A DNA stretch of 64,000 bases from Rhizobium esperanzae. Its GTDB lineage: Bacteria > Pseudomonadota > Alphaproteobacteria > Rhizobiales > Rhizobiaceae. The translations under genes were made by a program, and so were the position numbers. The stretch spans positions 32,744 through 96,743 of the forward strand of contig NZ_MXPU01000022.1 in assembly GCF_002204185.1 (NCBI RefSeq), written 5' to 3'. The notes below the pieces were generated by a model, which saw nothing but the letters and a program-made list of their open reading frames with translations, was not told the origin of the DNA and made no database searches. Below are positions 1-8,833 of the stretch, piece by piece. Within the stretch, counting starts at the first letter, position 1; each line of letters begins with the position of its first letter.

Positions 1-230
1 TGCAGTTTCCAAGGGTCAGGCATGCAGCTTGAATCGACTTCTGCGGATTTGTCGCGACATCGTTGCATCTGCTTGATAATGTCCGCGCCCGACGCGTCGA
101 ATTGCCTCTGTAAAAGTCTTGCGCCGCGGCGTCGGCTGCGCTAACCACGGCTTGTTGCAACGCACGTTCGCTTGTCGGGCAATTGCCCAAATGCGCCGCC
201 TGGCGCCTCCGGCAAGCAAGGATGAACATG

Positions 231-596
231 ATGACTGAACTGCTCAGTTCCTATATTCCGATCGCTATCTTCATCGCCATCGCGCTCGTTATCGGCCTGG
301 CGCTGCTCATTGCGCCGTTCGCCGTGGCTTTCAAAGCGCCCGATTCGGAAAAGCTTTCGGCTTACGAATGCGGCTTCAACGCCTTCGACGACGCCCGCAT
401 GAAGTTCGACATCCGTTTCTATCTCGTGTCGATCCTCTTCATCATCTTCGACCTCGAGGTCGCCTTCCTCTTCCCCTGGGCCGTTTCCTTCGGCGCCATC
501 GGCTGGTTCGGCTTCTGGTCGATGATGGTCTTCCTCCTCGTGCTGACCATCGGCTTTATCTATGAATGGAAGAAGGGAGCCCTGGAATGGGAGTGA
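231..596 (+). CDS. nuoA: NADH-quinone oxidoreductase subunit A (complex I)
   Basis: Small membrane subunit of proton-pumping NADH:quinone oxidoreductase, located at the junction of the peripheral and membrane arms. The 121-residue product has three hydrophobic segments (about 7-34, 66-86, 93-112). It carries the family motifs YECGF (45-49) and DLEVAFLFPW (74-83). I chose the ATG at 231 because AAGGA lies 8 bases upstream; ATGs at 222 and 228 are in frame but too close to that site. It is the first gene of the nuo operon and overlaps nuoB by 10 bases. Length is typical of the family. Confidence 0.96.
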   Translation: MTELLSSYIPIAIFIAIALVIGLALLIAPFAVAFKAPDSEKLSAYECGFNAFDDARMKFDIRFYLVSILFIIFDLEVAFLFPWAVSFGAIGWFGFWSMMVFLLVLTIGFIYEWKKGALEWE

Positions 597-1171
597 CCCC
601 TGTGAGCAATCAGCCGCTCGTCGCGCCGCAGCCGAAGGGGATCATCGATCCCTCGACCGGCAAGCCGATCGGCAGCAACGACGCATTTTTTGGCGAGATC
701 AACAACGAACTCGCCGACAAGGGTTTCCTCGTCACCTCGACGGACGAACTGATCAACTGGGCTCGCACCGGCTCCCTGATGTGGATGACCTTCGGTCTTG
801 CCTGCTGCGCCGTCGAAATGATGCAGCTCTCCATGCCGCGTTATGACGTCGAACGCTTTGGTTTCGCGCCGCGCGCTTCGCCGCGCCAGTCCGACGTGAT
901 GATCGTCGCCGGCACACTGACCAACAAGATGGCGCCGGCTCTGCGCAAGGTTTACGACCAGATGCCCGAGCCGCGTTATGTCATCTCGATGGGCTCCTGC
1001 GCCAATGGCGGCGGCTATTACCATTATTCCTATTCCGTGGTGCGCGGTTGCGACCGCGTCGTGCCGATCGACATCTACGTGCCGGGCTGTCCCCCCACGG
1101 CGGAGGCACTGCTTTACGGCGTGCTTCTGCTGCAGAAGAAGATCCGCCGCACCGGCACGATCGAACGCTAA
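587..1171 (+). CDS. nuoB: NADH-quinone oxidoreductase subunit B, carries Fe-S cluster N2
   Basis: Peripheral-arm subunit holding cluster N2, the [4Fe-4S] centre that passes electrons to quinone. The expected cysteine ligands are visible: tandem C73-C74, then C138 (in GSCANGGG) and C168 (in PGCPP). The product is 194 residues, normal for alphaproteobacteria. The ATG at 587 is preceded by GGGAG and overlaps the end of nuoA, which suggests translational coupling. An upstream in-frame ATG at 566 would add seven residues that are not typical of the family. Confidence 0.97.
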   Translation: MGVTPVSNQPLVAPQPKGIIDPSTGKPIGSNDAFFGEINNELADKGFLVTSTDELINWARTGSLMWMTFGLACCAVEMMQLSMPRYDVERFGFAPRASPRQSDVMIVAGTLTNKMAPALRKVYDQMPEPRYVISMGSCANGGGYYHYSYSVVRGCDRVVPIDIYVPGCPPTAEALLYGVLLLQKKIRRTGTIER

Positions 1172-1189
1172 GGGTTAAGGACAAGGCAT

Positions 1190-1792
1190 ATGAGTGAAGC
1201 CCTGACTGAGCTTGCCTCCTATCTTGGCGAAACGCGCGGCAACCTGATCGCCGCTTCGCAGATGAAGTATGGCGAGCTGACGCTGACGGCGACGGGTGAG
1301 AACCTGATCGCGCTGCTGACCTTCCTGCGTGACGACGCCAAATGCGGATTCGTCAATCTGATCGATATTTGCGGCGTCGACTGGCCGCAGCGCGAACTGC
1401 GTTTCGACGTCGTCTATCATCTGCTGTCGCCGAAGAGGAACCTGCGCATCCGTGTCAAGGTCGCAACCGACGAGGATACGCCGGTCCCATCGGCCTGTGC
1501 GGTTCATCCCGGCGCCGATTGGTTCGAACGCGAAACCTGGGATATGTACGGCGTCCTGTTCACCGGCCACCCGGATCTGCGTCGCATCCTGACCGACTAC
1601 GGTTTCGAAGGCCACCCGCTGCGTAAAGACTTCCCGACCACTGGTTTCGTCGAGGTCCGTTACGACGACGCTGCAAAGCGCGTCGTCTACGAGCCAGTGG
1701 AATTGAAACAGGAATTCCGCAATTTCGACTTCATGTCTCCCTGGGAAGGCACGGAATATGTGCTGCCGGGCGACGAAAAGGCGAAGCAGTAG
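1190..1792 (+). CDS. nuoC: NADH-quinone oxidoreductase subunit C
   Basis: The 30-kDa-type hydrophilic subunit of the complex I connecting module. It is a separate gene here, not fused to nuoD as in Escherichia coli. The 200-residue protein has the signature ERETWDMYG (113-121), followed by a GHP-L-RRILTDYGF segment typical of this family. The start at 1190 follows an AAGGACAAGG stretch. It sits 18 bases after nuoB and 67 bases before nuoD. Confidence 0.96.
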   Translation: MSEALTELASYLGETRGNLIAASQMKYGELTLTATGENLIALLTFLRDDAKCGFVNLIDICGVDWPQRELRFDVVYHLLSPKRNLRIRVKVATDEDTPVPSACAVHPGADWFERETWDMYGVLFTGHPDLRRILTDYGFEGHPLRKDFPTTGFVEVRYDDAAKRVVYEPVELKQEFRNFDFMSPWEGTEYVLPGDEKAKQ

Positions 1793-1809
1793 GATCTGAA
1801 GAATACACC

Positions 1810-1837
1810 ATTGCCTATTGCCTATTGGCTAATGCCT
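1810..1837 (+). repeat. Four tandem 7-base repeats in the nuoC-nuoD spacer
   Basis: Four consecutive 7-mers read ATTGCCT, ATTGCCT, ATTGGCT and AATGCCT, immediately upstream of the nuoD ribosome-binding region. No ORF explains them. A change in copy number would change the nuoD leader length but no reading frame. Confidence 0.6.
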
Positions 1838-1859
1838 GCAATAGCGGAGCGCGTTGCAA

Positions 1860-3050
1860 ATGACAGAACATAACGTCCGCAACTTCAACATCAATTTCGG
1901 ACCGCAGCATCCGGCGGCGCACGGCGTTCTTCGTCTTGTCCTGGAGCTTGACGGCGAAATTGTGGAGCGAGTCGATCCGCATATCGGCTTGTTGCATCGC
2001 GGCACCGAGAAGCTGATCGAGACCAAGACCTATCTGCAGGCGGTGCCCTATTTCGATCGGCTCGATTATGTCGCGCCGATGAACCAGGAGCATGCCTATG
2101 CGCTGGCCGTCGAAAAGCTGCTCGGCATCGAGATCCCGATCCGCGGGCAGCTGATCCGCGTGCTCTATTCGGAGATCGGTCGCATCCTCTCGCATCTCTT
2201 GAACGTCACGACGCAGGCGATGGACGTCGGCGCGCTGACGCCGCCGCTCTGGGGCTTCGAAGAGCGTGAAAAGCTGATGGTGTTCTATGAGCGCGCCAGC
2301 GGTTCGCGCATGCATGCCGCTTATTTCCGCCCGGGCGGCGTCCACCAGGATCTGCCGGAAAAGCTCGTGCAGGACATCGGCGACTGGTGCGATCCGTTCC
2401 TGAAGGCGCTCGATGATATCGACGACCTGCTCACCGGCAACCGCATCTTCAAGCAGCGCAACGTCGATATCGGCGTCGTCTCGTTGGAAGATTGCTGGGC
2501 CTGGGGTTTCTCCGGCGTCATGGTGCGCGGTTCGGGCGCCGCCTGGGACCTGCGTCGCGCCCAACCCTACGAATGTTATTCCGATCTTGAATTCGACATC
2601 CCGATCGGCAAGAACGGCGACAATTACGACCGCTACCTGATCCGCATGATCGAGATGCGCCAGTCGGTCCGCATCATGAAGCAGTGCGTCAATCGCCTGC
2701 TGTCGGATGCCAAGACCGGTCCGTTCTCGTCGATCGACGGTAAGGTGGTGCCGCCGAAGCGCGGCGAGATGAAGCGCTCGATGGAAGCGCTGATCCACCA
2801 TTTCAAGCTCTACACCGAAGGCTACCACGTGCCGGCCGGCGAGGTTTATGCCGCCGTCGAGGCGCCGAAGGGCGAGTTCGGCGTCTATCTCGTCTCCGAC
2901 GGCTCGAACAAGCCGTATCGCTGCAAGATCCGCGCTCCGGGTTACGCCCATCTGCAGGCGATGGACTTTATGTGCCGCGGCCACCAGCTTGCCGACGTCG
3001 CTGCCGTCCTTGGCTCGCTTGATATCGTCTTCGGCGAGGTGGACCGCTGA
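1860..3050 (+). CDS. nuoD: NADH-quinone oxidoreductase subunit D
   Basis: The 49-kDa-type subunit, which forms much of the quinone-binding pocket with NuoB. The 396-residue protein begins with the conserved GPQHPAAHG loop (14-22), whose histidines lie at the quinone site. It is full length and ends in the family-typical D-V-x-GS-D-IVFGEVDR tail. I chose the ATG at 1860, with GGAG about 10 bases upstream; a TTG at 1854 is a possible alternative. The stop codon overlaps the next start by one base. Confidence 0.97.
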   Translation: MTEHNVRNFNINFGPQHPAAHGVLRLVLELDGEIVERVDPHIGLLHRGTEKLIETKTYLQAVPYFDRLDYVAPMNQEHAYALAVEKLLGIEIPIRGQLIRVLYSEIGRILSHLLNVTTQAMDVGALTPPLWGFEEREKLMVFYERASGSRMHAAYFRPGGVHQDLPEKLVQDIGDWCDPFLKALDDIDDLLTGNRIFKQRNVDIGVVSLEDCWAWGFSGVMVRGSGAAWDLRRAQPYECYSDLEFDIPIGKNGDNYDRYLIRMIEMRQSVRIMKQCVNRLLSDAKTGPFSSIDGKVVPPKRGEMKRSMEALIHHFKLYTEGYHVPAGEVYAAVEAPKGEFGVYLVSDGSNKPYRCKIRAPGYAHLQAMDFMCRGHQLADVAAVLGSLDIVFGEVDR

Positions 3051-3322
3051 TGCAGCTTCTGCCGCTGGCCGTCGCAATTCTTCTTGCGGCATCCGGGGTT
3101 TCGGCCCAGGAGGCCGACACCCTCGGCACGCCGCTGGGTCATAAGGAAGTGACGCCGCCGGCGGCGCAAGCGTCCATGGGCGAGCTTTTGTCCAAGGGCT
3201 ATCAGATCAAGGCCGCCGTTCCGAACGGCAGCAAATTCGTCGTATTTATGCAGAAAGACCAGTCGGCCTATGCCTGCGAAATGCAGTCTTTGACCGCTTC
3301 GCGGTGTGGAACCCTAAACTGA
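3050..3322 (+). CDS. Small exported protein of unknown function inside the nuo operon
   Basis: A 90-residue protein whose ATG overlaps the nuoD stop by one base. The first 19 residues form a signal peptide (hydrophobic core, SA-QE cleavage-like site), so the mature part of about 70 residues should be periplasmic. It has two cysteines near the C-terminus (YAC and SRC), which could form a disulfide. I recognise no family with a known role. The tight coupling implies co-expression with complex I, but nothing in the sequence shows an interaction. It is not one of the 14 core subunits. Confidence 0.8.
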   Translation: MQLLPLAVAILLAASGVSAQEADTLGTPLGHKEVTPPAAQASMGELLSKGYQIKAAVPNGSKFVVFMQKDQSAYACEMQSLTASRCGTLN

Positions 3323-3338
3323 CAAGGCGTGAGGAAGA

Positions 3339-4499
3339 ATGTCCGTTCGTCGATTAGCCGAAGATCAATTTCAGCCTGCCGCATTCGCTTTCAGCGATGA
3401 AAATGCGGTTTGGGCGGACAAGACGATCCAGAAATACCCCGCCGGCCGCCAGCAATCGGCGGTCATTCCGCTGCTGATGCGAGCGCAGGAACAGGACGGC
3501 TGGGTCACGCGCGCGGCGATCGAAAAGATCGCCGACATGCTTGACATGGCCTATATCAGAGTGCTCGAGGTCGCGACCTTCTATACGCAGTTCCAGCTGC
3601 ATCCCGTCGGCACGCGCGCCCATGTCCAGGTCTGCGGCACCACGCCCTGCATGCTGCGCGGTTCGGAAGCGCTGATGTCGGTCTGCAAGAGCAAGATCCA
3701 CGCGCACCCCTTCGAGCGCAATGCCGAAGGCACGCTCTCCTGGGAAGAGGTCGAATGTCTTGGCGCCTGCGTCAACGCCCCGATGGTGATGATCGGCAAG
3801 GACACCTATGAAGATCTGACGCCCGAACGTCTCGAAGAGATCATCGACACCTTTGCCACCGGCAATGGCGCGAGCATCAAGCCGGGCACCCAGGTCGACC
3901 GGATATTCTCAGCACCTGAAGGCGGCCTGACCTCGCTCACGACGGAAGAGCCGAAGGCAAGGACACGCGCCAAGAAGACCGATGCCGAAAGCGTGTCGGC
4001 GCCGGCCGACGGCGCGCCGATCCCGCCCTCCGAGGCCGGCCGCCCGAAGAGCACCGATGCCGAGACCAATGCGGCGTTGAAGACGCCGGCAACGGCGCCG
4101 AAGGGGGCGGCGAAAAACGCCAAGGCAGCCGAGCAGCAGCCGGTTTCCGGCACTGCGCCTGCCGAGCCCGCGCCGGCCGCGAGGGCCGAAACCGCCGCGG
4201 CGGCCAAGCCAAGCCTGACCGACAAGAACCGCCCGGCCGGCATCGAAAAGCCCGCCGCTCCGGATGACCTGAAGATGATCTCCGGCGTCGGTCCGAAGAT
4301 CGAGGCGACATTGAACGAAATCGGTATCTTCACCTTCTCGCAGGTGGCAGGCTGGAAGAAGGCCGAGCGCGAATGGGTCGATGGCTACCTGAATTTCCGC
4401 GGCCGCATCGAACGCGACGACTGGGTCAAGCAGGCCAAGGCGCTCGCCAAGGGCGGCGAAGCGGAATATATCAAGGTCTTCGGCAAGAAGCCGCGGTAA
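3339..4499 (+). CDS. nuoE: NADH-quinone oxidoreductase subunit E with C-terminal helix-hairpin-helix extension
   Basis: The 24-kDa-type subunit of the NADH-oxidising module. The thioredoxin-like [2Fe-2S] domain fills about residues 30-180, with ligands C99, C104, C140 and C144 (cluster N1a). At 386 residues the protein is about twice the usual length. After the canonical domain comes an Ala/Pro/Lys-rich linker (about 190-305), then a compact helix-hairpin-helix-like domain (about 309-374) beginning DDLKMISGVGPK. The same domain ends the protein encoded at 5817-6518. The extension occurs in alphaproteobacteria; its function is unknown to me. Confidence 0.95.
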   Translation: MSVRRLAEDQFQPAAFAFSDENAVWADKTIQKYPAGRQQSAVIPLLMRAQEQDGWVTRAAIEKIADMLDMAYIRVLEVATFYTQFQLHPVGTRAHVQVCGTTPCMLRGSEALMSVCKSKIHAHPFERNAEGTLSWEEVECLGACVNAPMVMIGKDTYEDLTPERLEEIIDTFATGNGASIKPGTQVDRIFSAPEGGLTSLTTEEPKARTRAKKTDAESVSAPADGAPIPPSEAGRPKSTDAETNAALKTPATAPKGAAKNAKAAEQQPVSGTAPAEPAPAARAETAAAAKPSLTDKNRPAGIEKPAAPDDLKMISGVGPKIEATLNEIGIFTFSQVAGWKKAEREWVDGYLNFRGRIERDDWVKQAKALAKGGEAEYIKVFGKKPR

Positions 4500-4509
4500 G
4501 AGGTGAAGC

Positions 4510-5814
4510 ATGTTACAAGATAAAGACCGCATCTTTACCAACATCTACGGCCTCAAGGACAAGTCCCTGAAGGGCGCGATGAGCCGCGGCCACTGGGACG
4601 GCACCAAGCAGATCCTCGAAAAAGGCCGCGACTGGATCATCAACGAGATGAAGGCCTCTGGCCTTCGCGGCCGCGGCGGAGCCGGCTTCCCCACGGGTCT
4701 CAAATGGTCCTTCATGCCGAAGGAAAGCGACGGCCGCCCGCATTACCTCGTCGTCAATGCAGACGAATCGGAGCCCGGCACCTGCAAGGACCGCGACATC
4801 ATGCGCCACGATCCGCATACGCTGATCGAAGGCTGCGTCGTCGCGAGCTTCGCCATGGGCGCCAATACCGCTTATATCTATGTGCGCGGCGAATATATCC
4901 GCGAGCGCGAAGCGCTGCAGGCGGCAATCGACGAATGCTATGACTTTGGCCTGCTCGGCAAGAACAACAAGCTCGGCTGGGACATGGACATCTTCGTCCA
5001 TCACGGCGCCGGCGCCTATATTTGCGGCGAGGAAACCGCGCTGCTCGAAAGCCTCGAAGGCAAGAAGGGTCAGCCGCGCCTGAAGCCGCCATTCCCGGCC
5101 AATATGGGCCTCTACGGCTGCCCGACGACGGTCAACAACGTCGAATCGATCGCCGTTGCGCCGACGATCCTGCGTCGCGGCGCCGGCTGGTTCTCGTCGA
5201 TCGGCCGTCCGAACAATGTCGGCACCAAGCTGTTCATGCTCTCCGGCCACGTCAACAAGCCGTGCACGGTCGAAGAGGAAATGGGCATCACCTTCCGCGA
5301 ACTGGTCGACCGCCATGCCGGCGGCATCCGCGGCGGCTGGGACAATCTGCTCGCGGTCATTCCCGGCGGCGCATCCTGCCCGATCGTTCCGGCCAAGGAC
5401 ATCATCGACTGCCCGATGGATTTCGACGGCCTGCGCGGCGTCGGCTCTTCCTTTGGCACAGCCGCCGCCATCGTCATGGACAAGTCCACCGACGTCATCA
5501 AGGCGATCGCCCGCATCTCCGCCTTCTTCAAGCACGAGAGCTGCGGCCAGTGCACGCCCTGCCGCGAAGGCACCGGCTGGATGTGGCGGGTGATGGAACG
5601 CATGGCCAAGGGCAATGCCCAGAAGCGCGAAATCGACATGCTGTTCCAGGTGACCAAGCAGATCGAAGGCCATACCATCTGTGCGCTCGGCGACGCCGCC
5701 GCATGGCCGGTGCAGGGTCTGATCCGTAACTTCCGCCCGGAGATCGAAAAGCGCATCGACCAGTATACGGCAAGCGCGCTCGACCACGGCGCGGTTCTGG
5801 AGGCGGCTGAATAA
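4510..5814 (+). CDS. nuoF: NADH-quinone oxidoreductase subunit F, binds NADH and FMN
   Basis: The 51-kDa-type subunit, which oxidises NADH and passes electrons through FMN to cluster N3. The nucleotide-binding glycine-rich loop GRGGAGFPTG is at 54-63. The [4Fe-4S] ligands C345, C348, C351 (ESCGQCTPCREG) and C391 are intact. The length of 434 residues is normal. GAGG lies just upstream of the ATG at 4510, 10 bases after nuoE. Together with NuoE and NuoG it forms the electron-input module. Confidence 0.97.
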   Translation: MLQDKDRIFTNIYGLKDKSLKGAMSRGHWDGTKQILEKGRDWIINEMKASGLRGRGGAGFPTGLKWSFMPKESDGRPHYLVVNADESEPGTCKDRDIMRHDPHTLIEGCVVASFAMGANTAYIYVRGEYIREREALQAAIDECYDFGLLGKNNKLGWDMDIFVHHGAGAYICGEETALLESLEGKKGQPRLKPPFPANMGLYGCPTTVNNVESIAVAPTILRRGAGWFSSIGRPNNVGTKLFMLSGHVNKPCTVEEEMGITFRELVDRHAGGIRGGWDNLLAVIPGGASCPIVPAKDIIDCPMDFDGLRGVGSSFGTAAAIVMDKSTDVIKAIARISAFFKHESCGQCTPCREGTGWMWRVMERMAKGNAQKREIDMLFQVTKQIEGHTICALGDAAAWPVQGLIRNFRPEIEKRIDQYTASALDHGAVLEAAE

Positions 5815-5816
5815 TC

Positions 5817-6518
5817 ATGACGGACAAGGCATCGAAAAGTGGGAAGAAGGAAGAGACCGCCGATATCGCGGCCGGCTTCGGCCGTCTTGCCGCCGAGATG
5901 CTGGAAAACGCACAGGCGTTGCCTGTGCATCCGCTGATGGCGCATCCCGCCGCAGCCTTTGCCGCCGCAACGGCGATCGGCTTCGGTTTCTCGACGCAGA
6001 TGGCGGGCGCCTTTTTCGGGGCCTTCCAGAGCGCGCTGGAGACGACCGGCAAGCTCGCGGCCGCCCTCGACGATACGCCGCCGGACGAACCGATGCCCGA
6101 TGTCGATATCCGGCCGGAAAATATCCGTCCGGCTGTCAAGGTTTTCACCAAGCCCGCGGCCGACAAACCCGAGCTCGAGAAGAAGGCAGGGCCGAGACTG
6201 ACCGTTGTTAAACCGGCGAGCGCGCCGATCCCGGCAAGCGAACCGCAGCCGGCCAGCAAGGCAAAATCGGTCGTGAACGCAAAGCCGGTTGCGCGGGCTA
6301 CAAAGGCCGACGATCTCAAGCTGATCGCCGGCATCGGCCCGAAGCTGGAGCAGGTGCTGAATGCCAGGGGCGTTCGCAGCTTTGCTGAGATTGCCGCCTG
6401 GACCGACGAGGACATCGCCCGGCTCGACGCCGATCTTGGCTTCAACGGCCGCATCGCCCGCGACGACTGGATCGGCCAGGCGAAGGCTCTCGCCGGGCGG
6501 GGCCGCAGAAGGAAATGA
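5817..6518 (+). CDS. Conserved helix-hairpin-helix protein in the nuo operon
   Basis: A 233-residue protein two bases after nuoF. It has a hydrophobic Ala/Phe-rich N-terminal segment (about 40-75, possibly membrane-associated), a low-complexity Pro/Lys/Ala linker, and a C-terminal domain (about 165-230) starting DDLKLIAGIGPK. That domain matches the tail of NuoE nearly residue for residue in pattern, including a shared GRI-RDDW-QAKALA ending. Such domains resemble nucleic-acid-binding H3TH/helix-hairpin-helix modules. This is an accessory gene of alphaproteobacterial nuo operons; I cannot assign a role. Confidence 0.85.
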   Translation: MTDKASKSGKKEETADIAAGFGRLAAEMLENAQALPVHPLMAHPAAAFAAATAIGFGFSTQMAGAFFGAFQSALETTGKLAAALDDTPPDEPMPDVDIRPENIRPAVKVFTKPAADKPELEKKAGPRLTVVKPASAPIPASEPQPASKAKSVVNAKPVARATKADDLKLIAGIGPKLEQVLNARGVRSFAEIAAWTDEDIARLDADLGFNGRIARDDWIGQAKALAGRGRRRK

Positions 6519-6522
6519 ACTG

Positions 6523-6544
6523 TCCGGCCGTGCAACCGGCCGGA
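6523..6544 (+). other. Hairpin after the helix-hairpin-helix gene, upstream of nuoG
   Basis: A perfect 8-bp stem (TCCGGCCG / CGGCCGGA) with a 6-base loop starts 4 bases after the preceding stop codon. No T-run follows, so it is more likely an mRNA processing or stabilising element, or a weak attenuator, than a full terminator. The 220-base gap to nuoG is the longest in the operon and shows no other gene. Confidence 0.5.
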
Positions 6545-6739
6545 AATAGGGCAGATCGGCGGACGGGCGGGGCCTCACGCTGCAGATGCCGGTGCGGGTT
6601 TCACGTCTGGAACGCGCGACAGAAAATTTGAGCGACATCGGCTGCCGGCAGGACGAAAGATCCGGCTCGGCAAAGACAATGTTGCAAAAACGGGTTTGTT
6701 TGCCGTCATCAGGCAAACGGAAAACAGGACTGAGCGACG

Positions 6740-8821
6740 ATGGCAAAACTGAAGATTGACGGCAACGAGATCGAAGTTCCGGATCATTTCACGCTATTGC
6801 AGGCGTGCGAAGATGCCGGGGCCGAGGTTCCGCGCTTCTGCTTCCATGAGCGCCTGTCTGTTGCCGGCAATTGCCGCATGTGCCTTGTCGAAGTGAAGGG
6901 CGGCCCGCCGAAGCCGCAGGCTTCCTGCGCCATGAGCGTTCGCGACATCCGCGGCGGCCCGAACGGCGAACTGCCCGAGGTCTTCACCAACACGCCGATG
7001 GTCAAGAAGGCCCGTGAAGGCGTGATGGAATTCCTGCTGATCAACCATCCGCTCGATTGCCCGATCTGCGACCAGGGTGGCGAATGCGACCTGCAGGACC
7101 AGGCGATGGCCTTCGGCATCGACACCTCGCGTTATCAGGAAGACAAACGCGCCGTCGAGGACAAGTATATTGGCCCGCTTGTCAAGACGGTGATGAACCG
7201 CTGCATCCATTGCACGCGTTGCGTCCGCTTCACCACCGAAGTCGCCGGCATCTCCGAACTCGGTCTGATCGGCCGCGGCGAGGATGCCGAGATCACCACC
7301 TATCTCGAACAGGCGATGACCTCCGAACTGCAGGGTAACGTCGTCGACCTCTGCCCGGTCGGCGCGCTCACCTCCAAGCCCTTCGCCTTCACCGCGCGCC
7401 CCTGGGAACTGAACAAGACTGAATCGATCGACGTCATGGATGCCGTCGGTTCGGCGATCCGAGTCGACACCCGCGGCCGTGAGGTCATGCGCATCCTGCC
7501 GCGCGTCAATGAGGCGATCAACGAAGAGTGGATTTCCGACAAGAGCCGCTTCATCTGGGACGGGCTGAAGACCCAGCGCCTCGACCGGCCGTATGTCCGC
7601 CGCGACGGCCGCCTGCAGCCGGCGAGCTGGGCCGAGGCCTTCGGCGCCATCAAGGCCGCCGTCGGCGCCACCTCGGGCGACAAGATCGGCGCGATCGCCG
7701 GCGATCTCGCTTCCGTCGAGGAAATGTATGCGCTTTCCGAACTGGTGAAGTCGCTCGGATCGGCCAATCTCGACTGTCGCCAGGATGGGGCGGCACTCGA
7801 CCCGTCGCTCGGCCGCGCAAGCTACATCTTCAACCCGACCATCGCAGGCATCGATCAAGCCGACGCGCTGCTGATCATCGGCGCCAATCCGCGCTTTGAG
7901 GCGGCAATCCTGAATGCCCGCATCCGCAAGCGCTGGCGCCGTGGCAAGTTCCCGATCGGCGTCATCGGCGAGCCCGGCGAACTACGCTACAGCTATGACT
8001 ATCTCGGCGGCGGTCCCGACACGCTGAAGGATCTGCTCGACGGCACTCACGCCTTCGCTGACGTCCTGAAGAACGCCGCCAAGCCGATGATCATCATTGG
8101 CCAGGGCGCGCTGTCGCGCAGCGACGGCGCTGGCGTTCTCGCCAGTGCCGCCAAGCTCGCCGGTTCGGTCGGTGCGGTCGTCGATGGCTGGAACGGCTTC
8201 GCCGTCCTCCATACCGCCGCCTCGCGCGTCGGCGGCCTCGACCTTGGCTTCGTGCCGGGTGCTGCGGGCGTCAACGCCGCCGAAATGCTGCAGTCGATGG
8301 ATGTGCTCTTCCTGCTCGGCGCCGACGAACTCGACTTCACCGCCAAGAAGGCCAAGCTCACCGTCTATATTGGCTCGCACGGCGATAACGGCGCGCACCA
8401 TGCCGACGTCATCCTGCCGGCCGCAGCCTATACCGAAAAGTCCGGCACCTGGGTCAACACCGAAGGCCGCGTCCAGATGGGCAACCGCGCAGGCTTTGCG
8501 CCGGGCGATGCCCGTGAGGACTGGGCGATCATCCGTGCCCTGTCCGATGTGCTCGGCAAGAAGCTTCCCTTCGATTCGCTGAGTGAGTTGCGTGGCCGGC
8601 TCTATGCCGCTTTCCCGCATTTCGCCGCCATCGACGAGATCGCCGAAACCGATAGCGCCCAAATTGCCGCAGTCGCGAAAAAAGCCGGCAAGATGAACAA
8701 GTCAGGGTTTGCGTCGCCGATCAAAGACTTCTATTTGACGAACCCGATAGCGCGCGCCTCGGCTGTCATGGCCGAGTGCTCGGCATTGGCCCGCAACAAC
8801 TTCAAAGTCGCGGCAGAGTAA
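6740..8821 (+). CDS. nuoG: NADH-quinone oxidoreductase subunit G
   Basis: The 75-kDa-type iron-sulfur subunit. All cluster ligands are visible: [2Fe-2S] C34, C45, C48, C63; N5 with H103, C107, C110, C116; N4 with C155, C158, C161, C205. Residues from about 220 onward form the molybdopterin-oxidoreductase-like domain, catalytically inert in complex I. The length of 693 residues is normal for the mitochondrial-like alphaproteobacterial form, which lacks the extra N7 cluster motif. The start at 6740 is preceded by a GAGCGACG stretch. Confidence 0.97.
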   Translation: MAKLKIDGNEIEVPDHFTLLQACEDAGAEVPRFCFHERLSVAGNCRMCLVEVKGGPPKPQASCAMSVRDIRGGPNGELPEVFTNTPMVKKAREGVMEFLLINHPLDCPICDQGGECDLQDQAMAFGIDTSRYQEDKRAVEDKYIGPLVKTVMNRCIHCTRCVRFTTEVAGISELGLIGRGEDAEITTYLEQAMTSELQGNVVDLCPVGALTSKPFAFTARPWELNKTESIDVMDAVGSAIRVDTRGREVMRILPRVNEAINEEWISDKSRFIWDGLKTQRLDRPYVRRDGRLQPASWAEAFGAIKAAVGATSGDKIGAIAGDLASVEEMYALSELVKSLGSANLDCRQDGAALDPSLGRASYIFNPTIAGIDQADALLIIGANPRFEAAILNARIRKRWRRGKFPIGVIGEPGELRYSYDYLGGGPDTLKDLLDGTHAFADVLKNAAKPMIIIGQGALSRSDGAGVLASAAKLAGSVGAVVDGWNGFAVLHTAASRVGGLDLGFVPGAAGVNAAEMLQSMDVLFLLGADELDFTAKKAKLTVYIGSHGDNGAHHADVILPAAAYTEKSGTWVNTEGRVQMGNRAGFAPGDAREDWAIIRALSDVLGKKLPFDSLSELRGRLYAAFPHFAAIDEIAETDSAQIAAVAKKAGKMNKSGFASPIKDFYLTNPIARASAVMAECSALARNNFKVAAE

Positions 8822-8833
8822 GGGCAGGAACTC

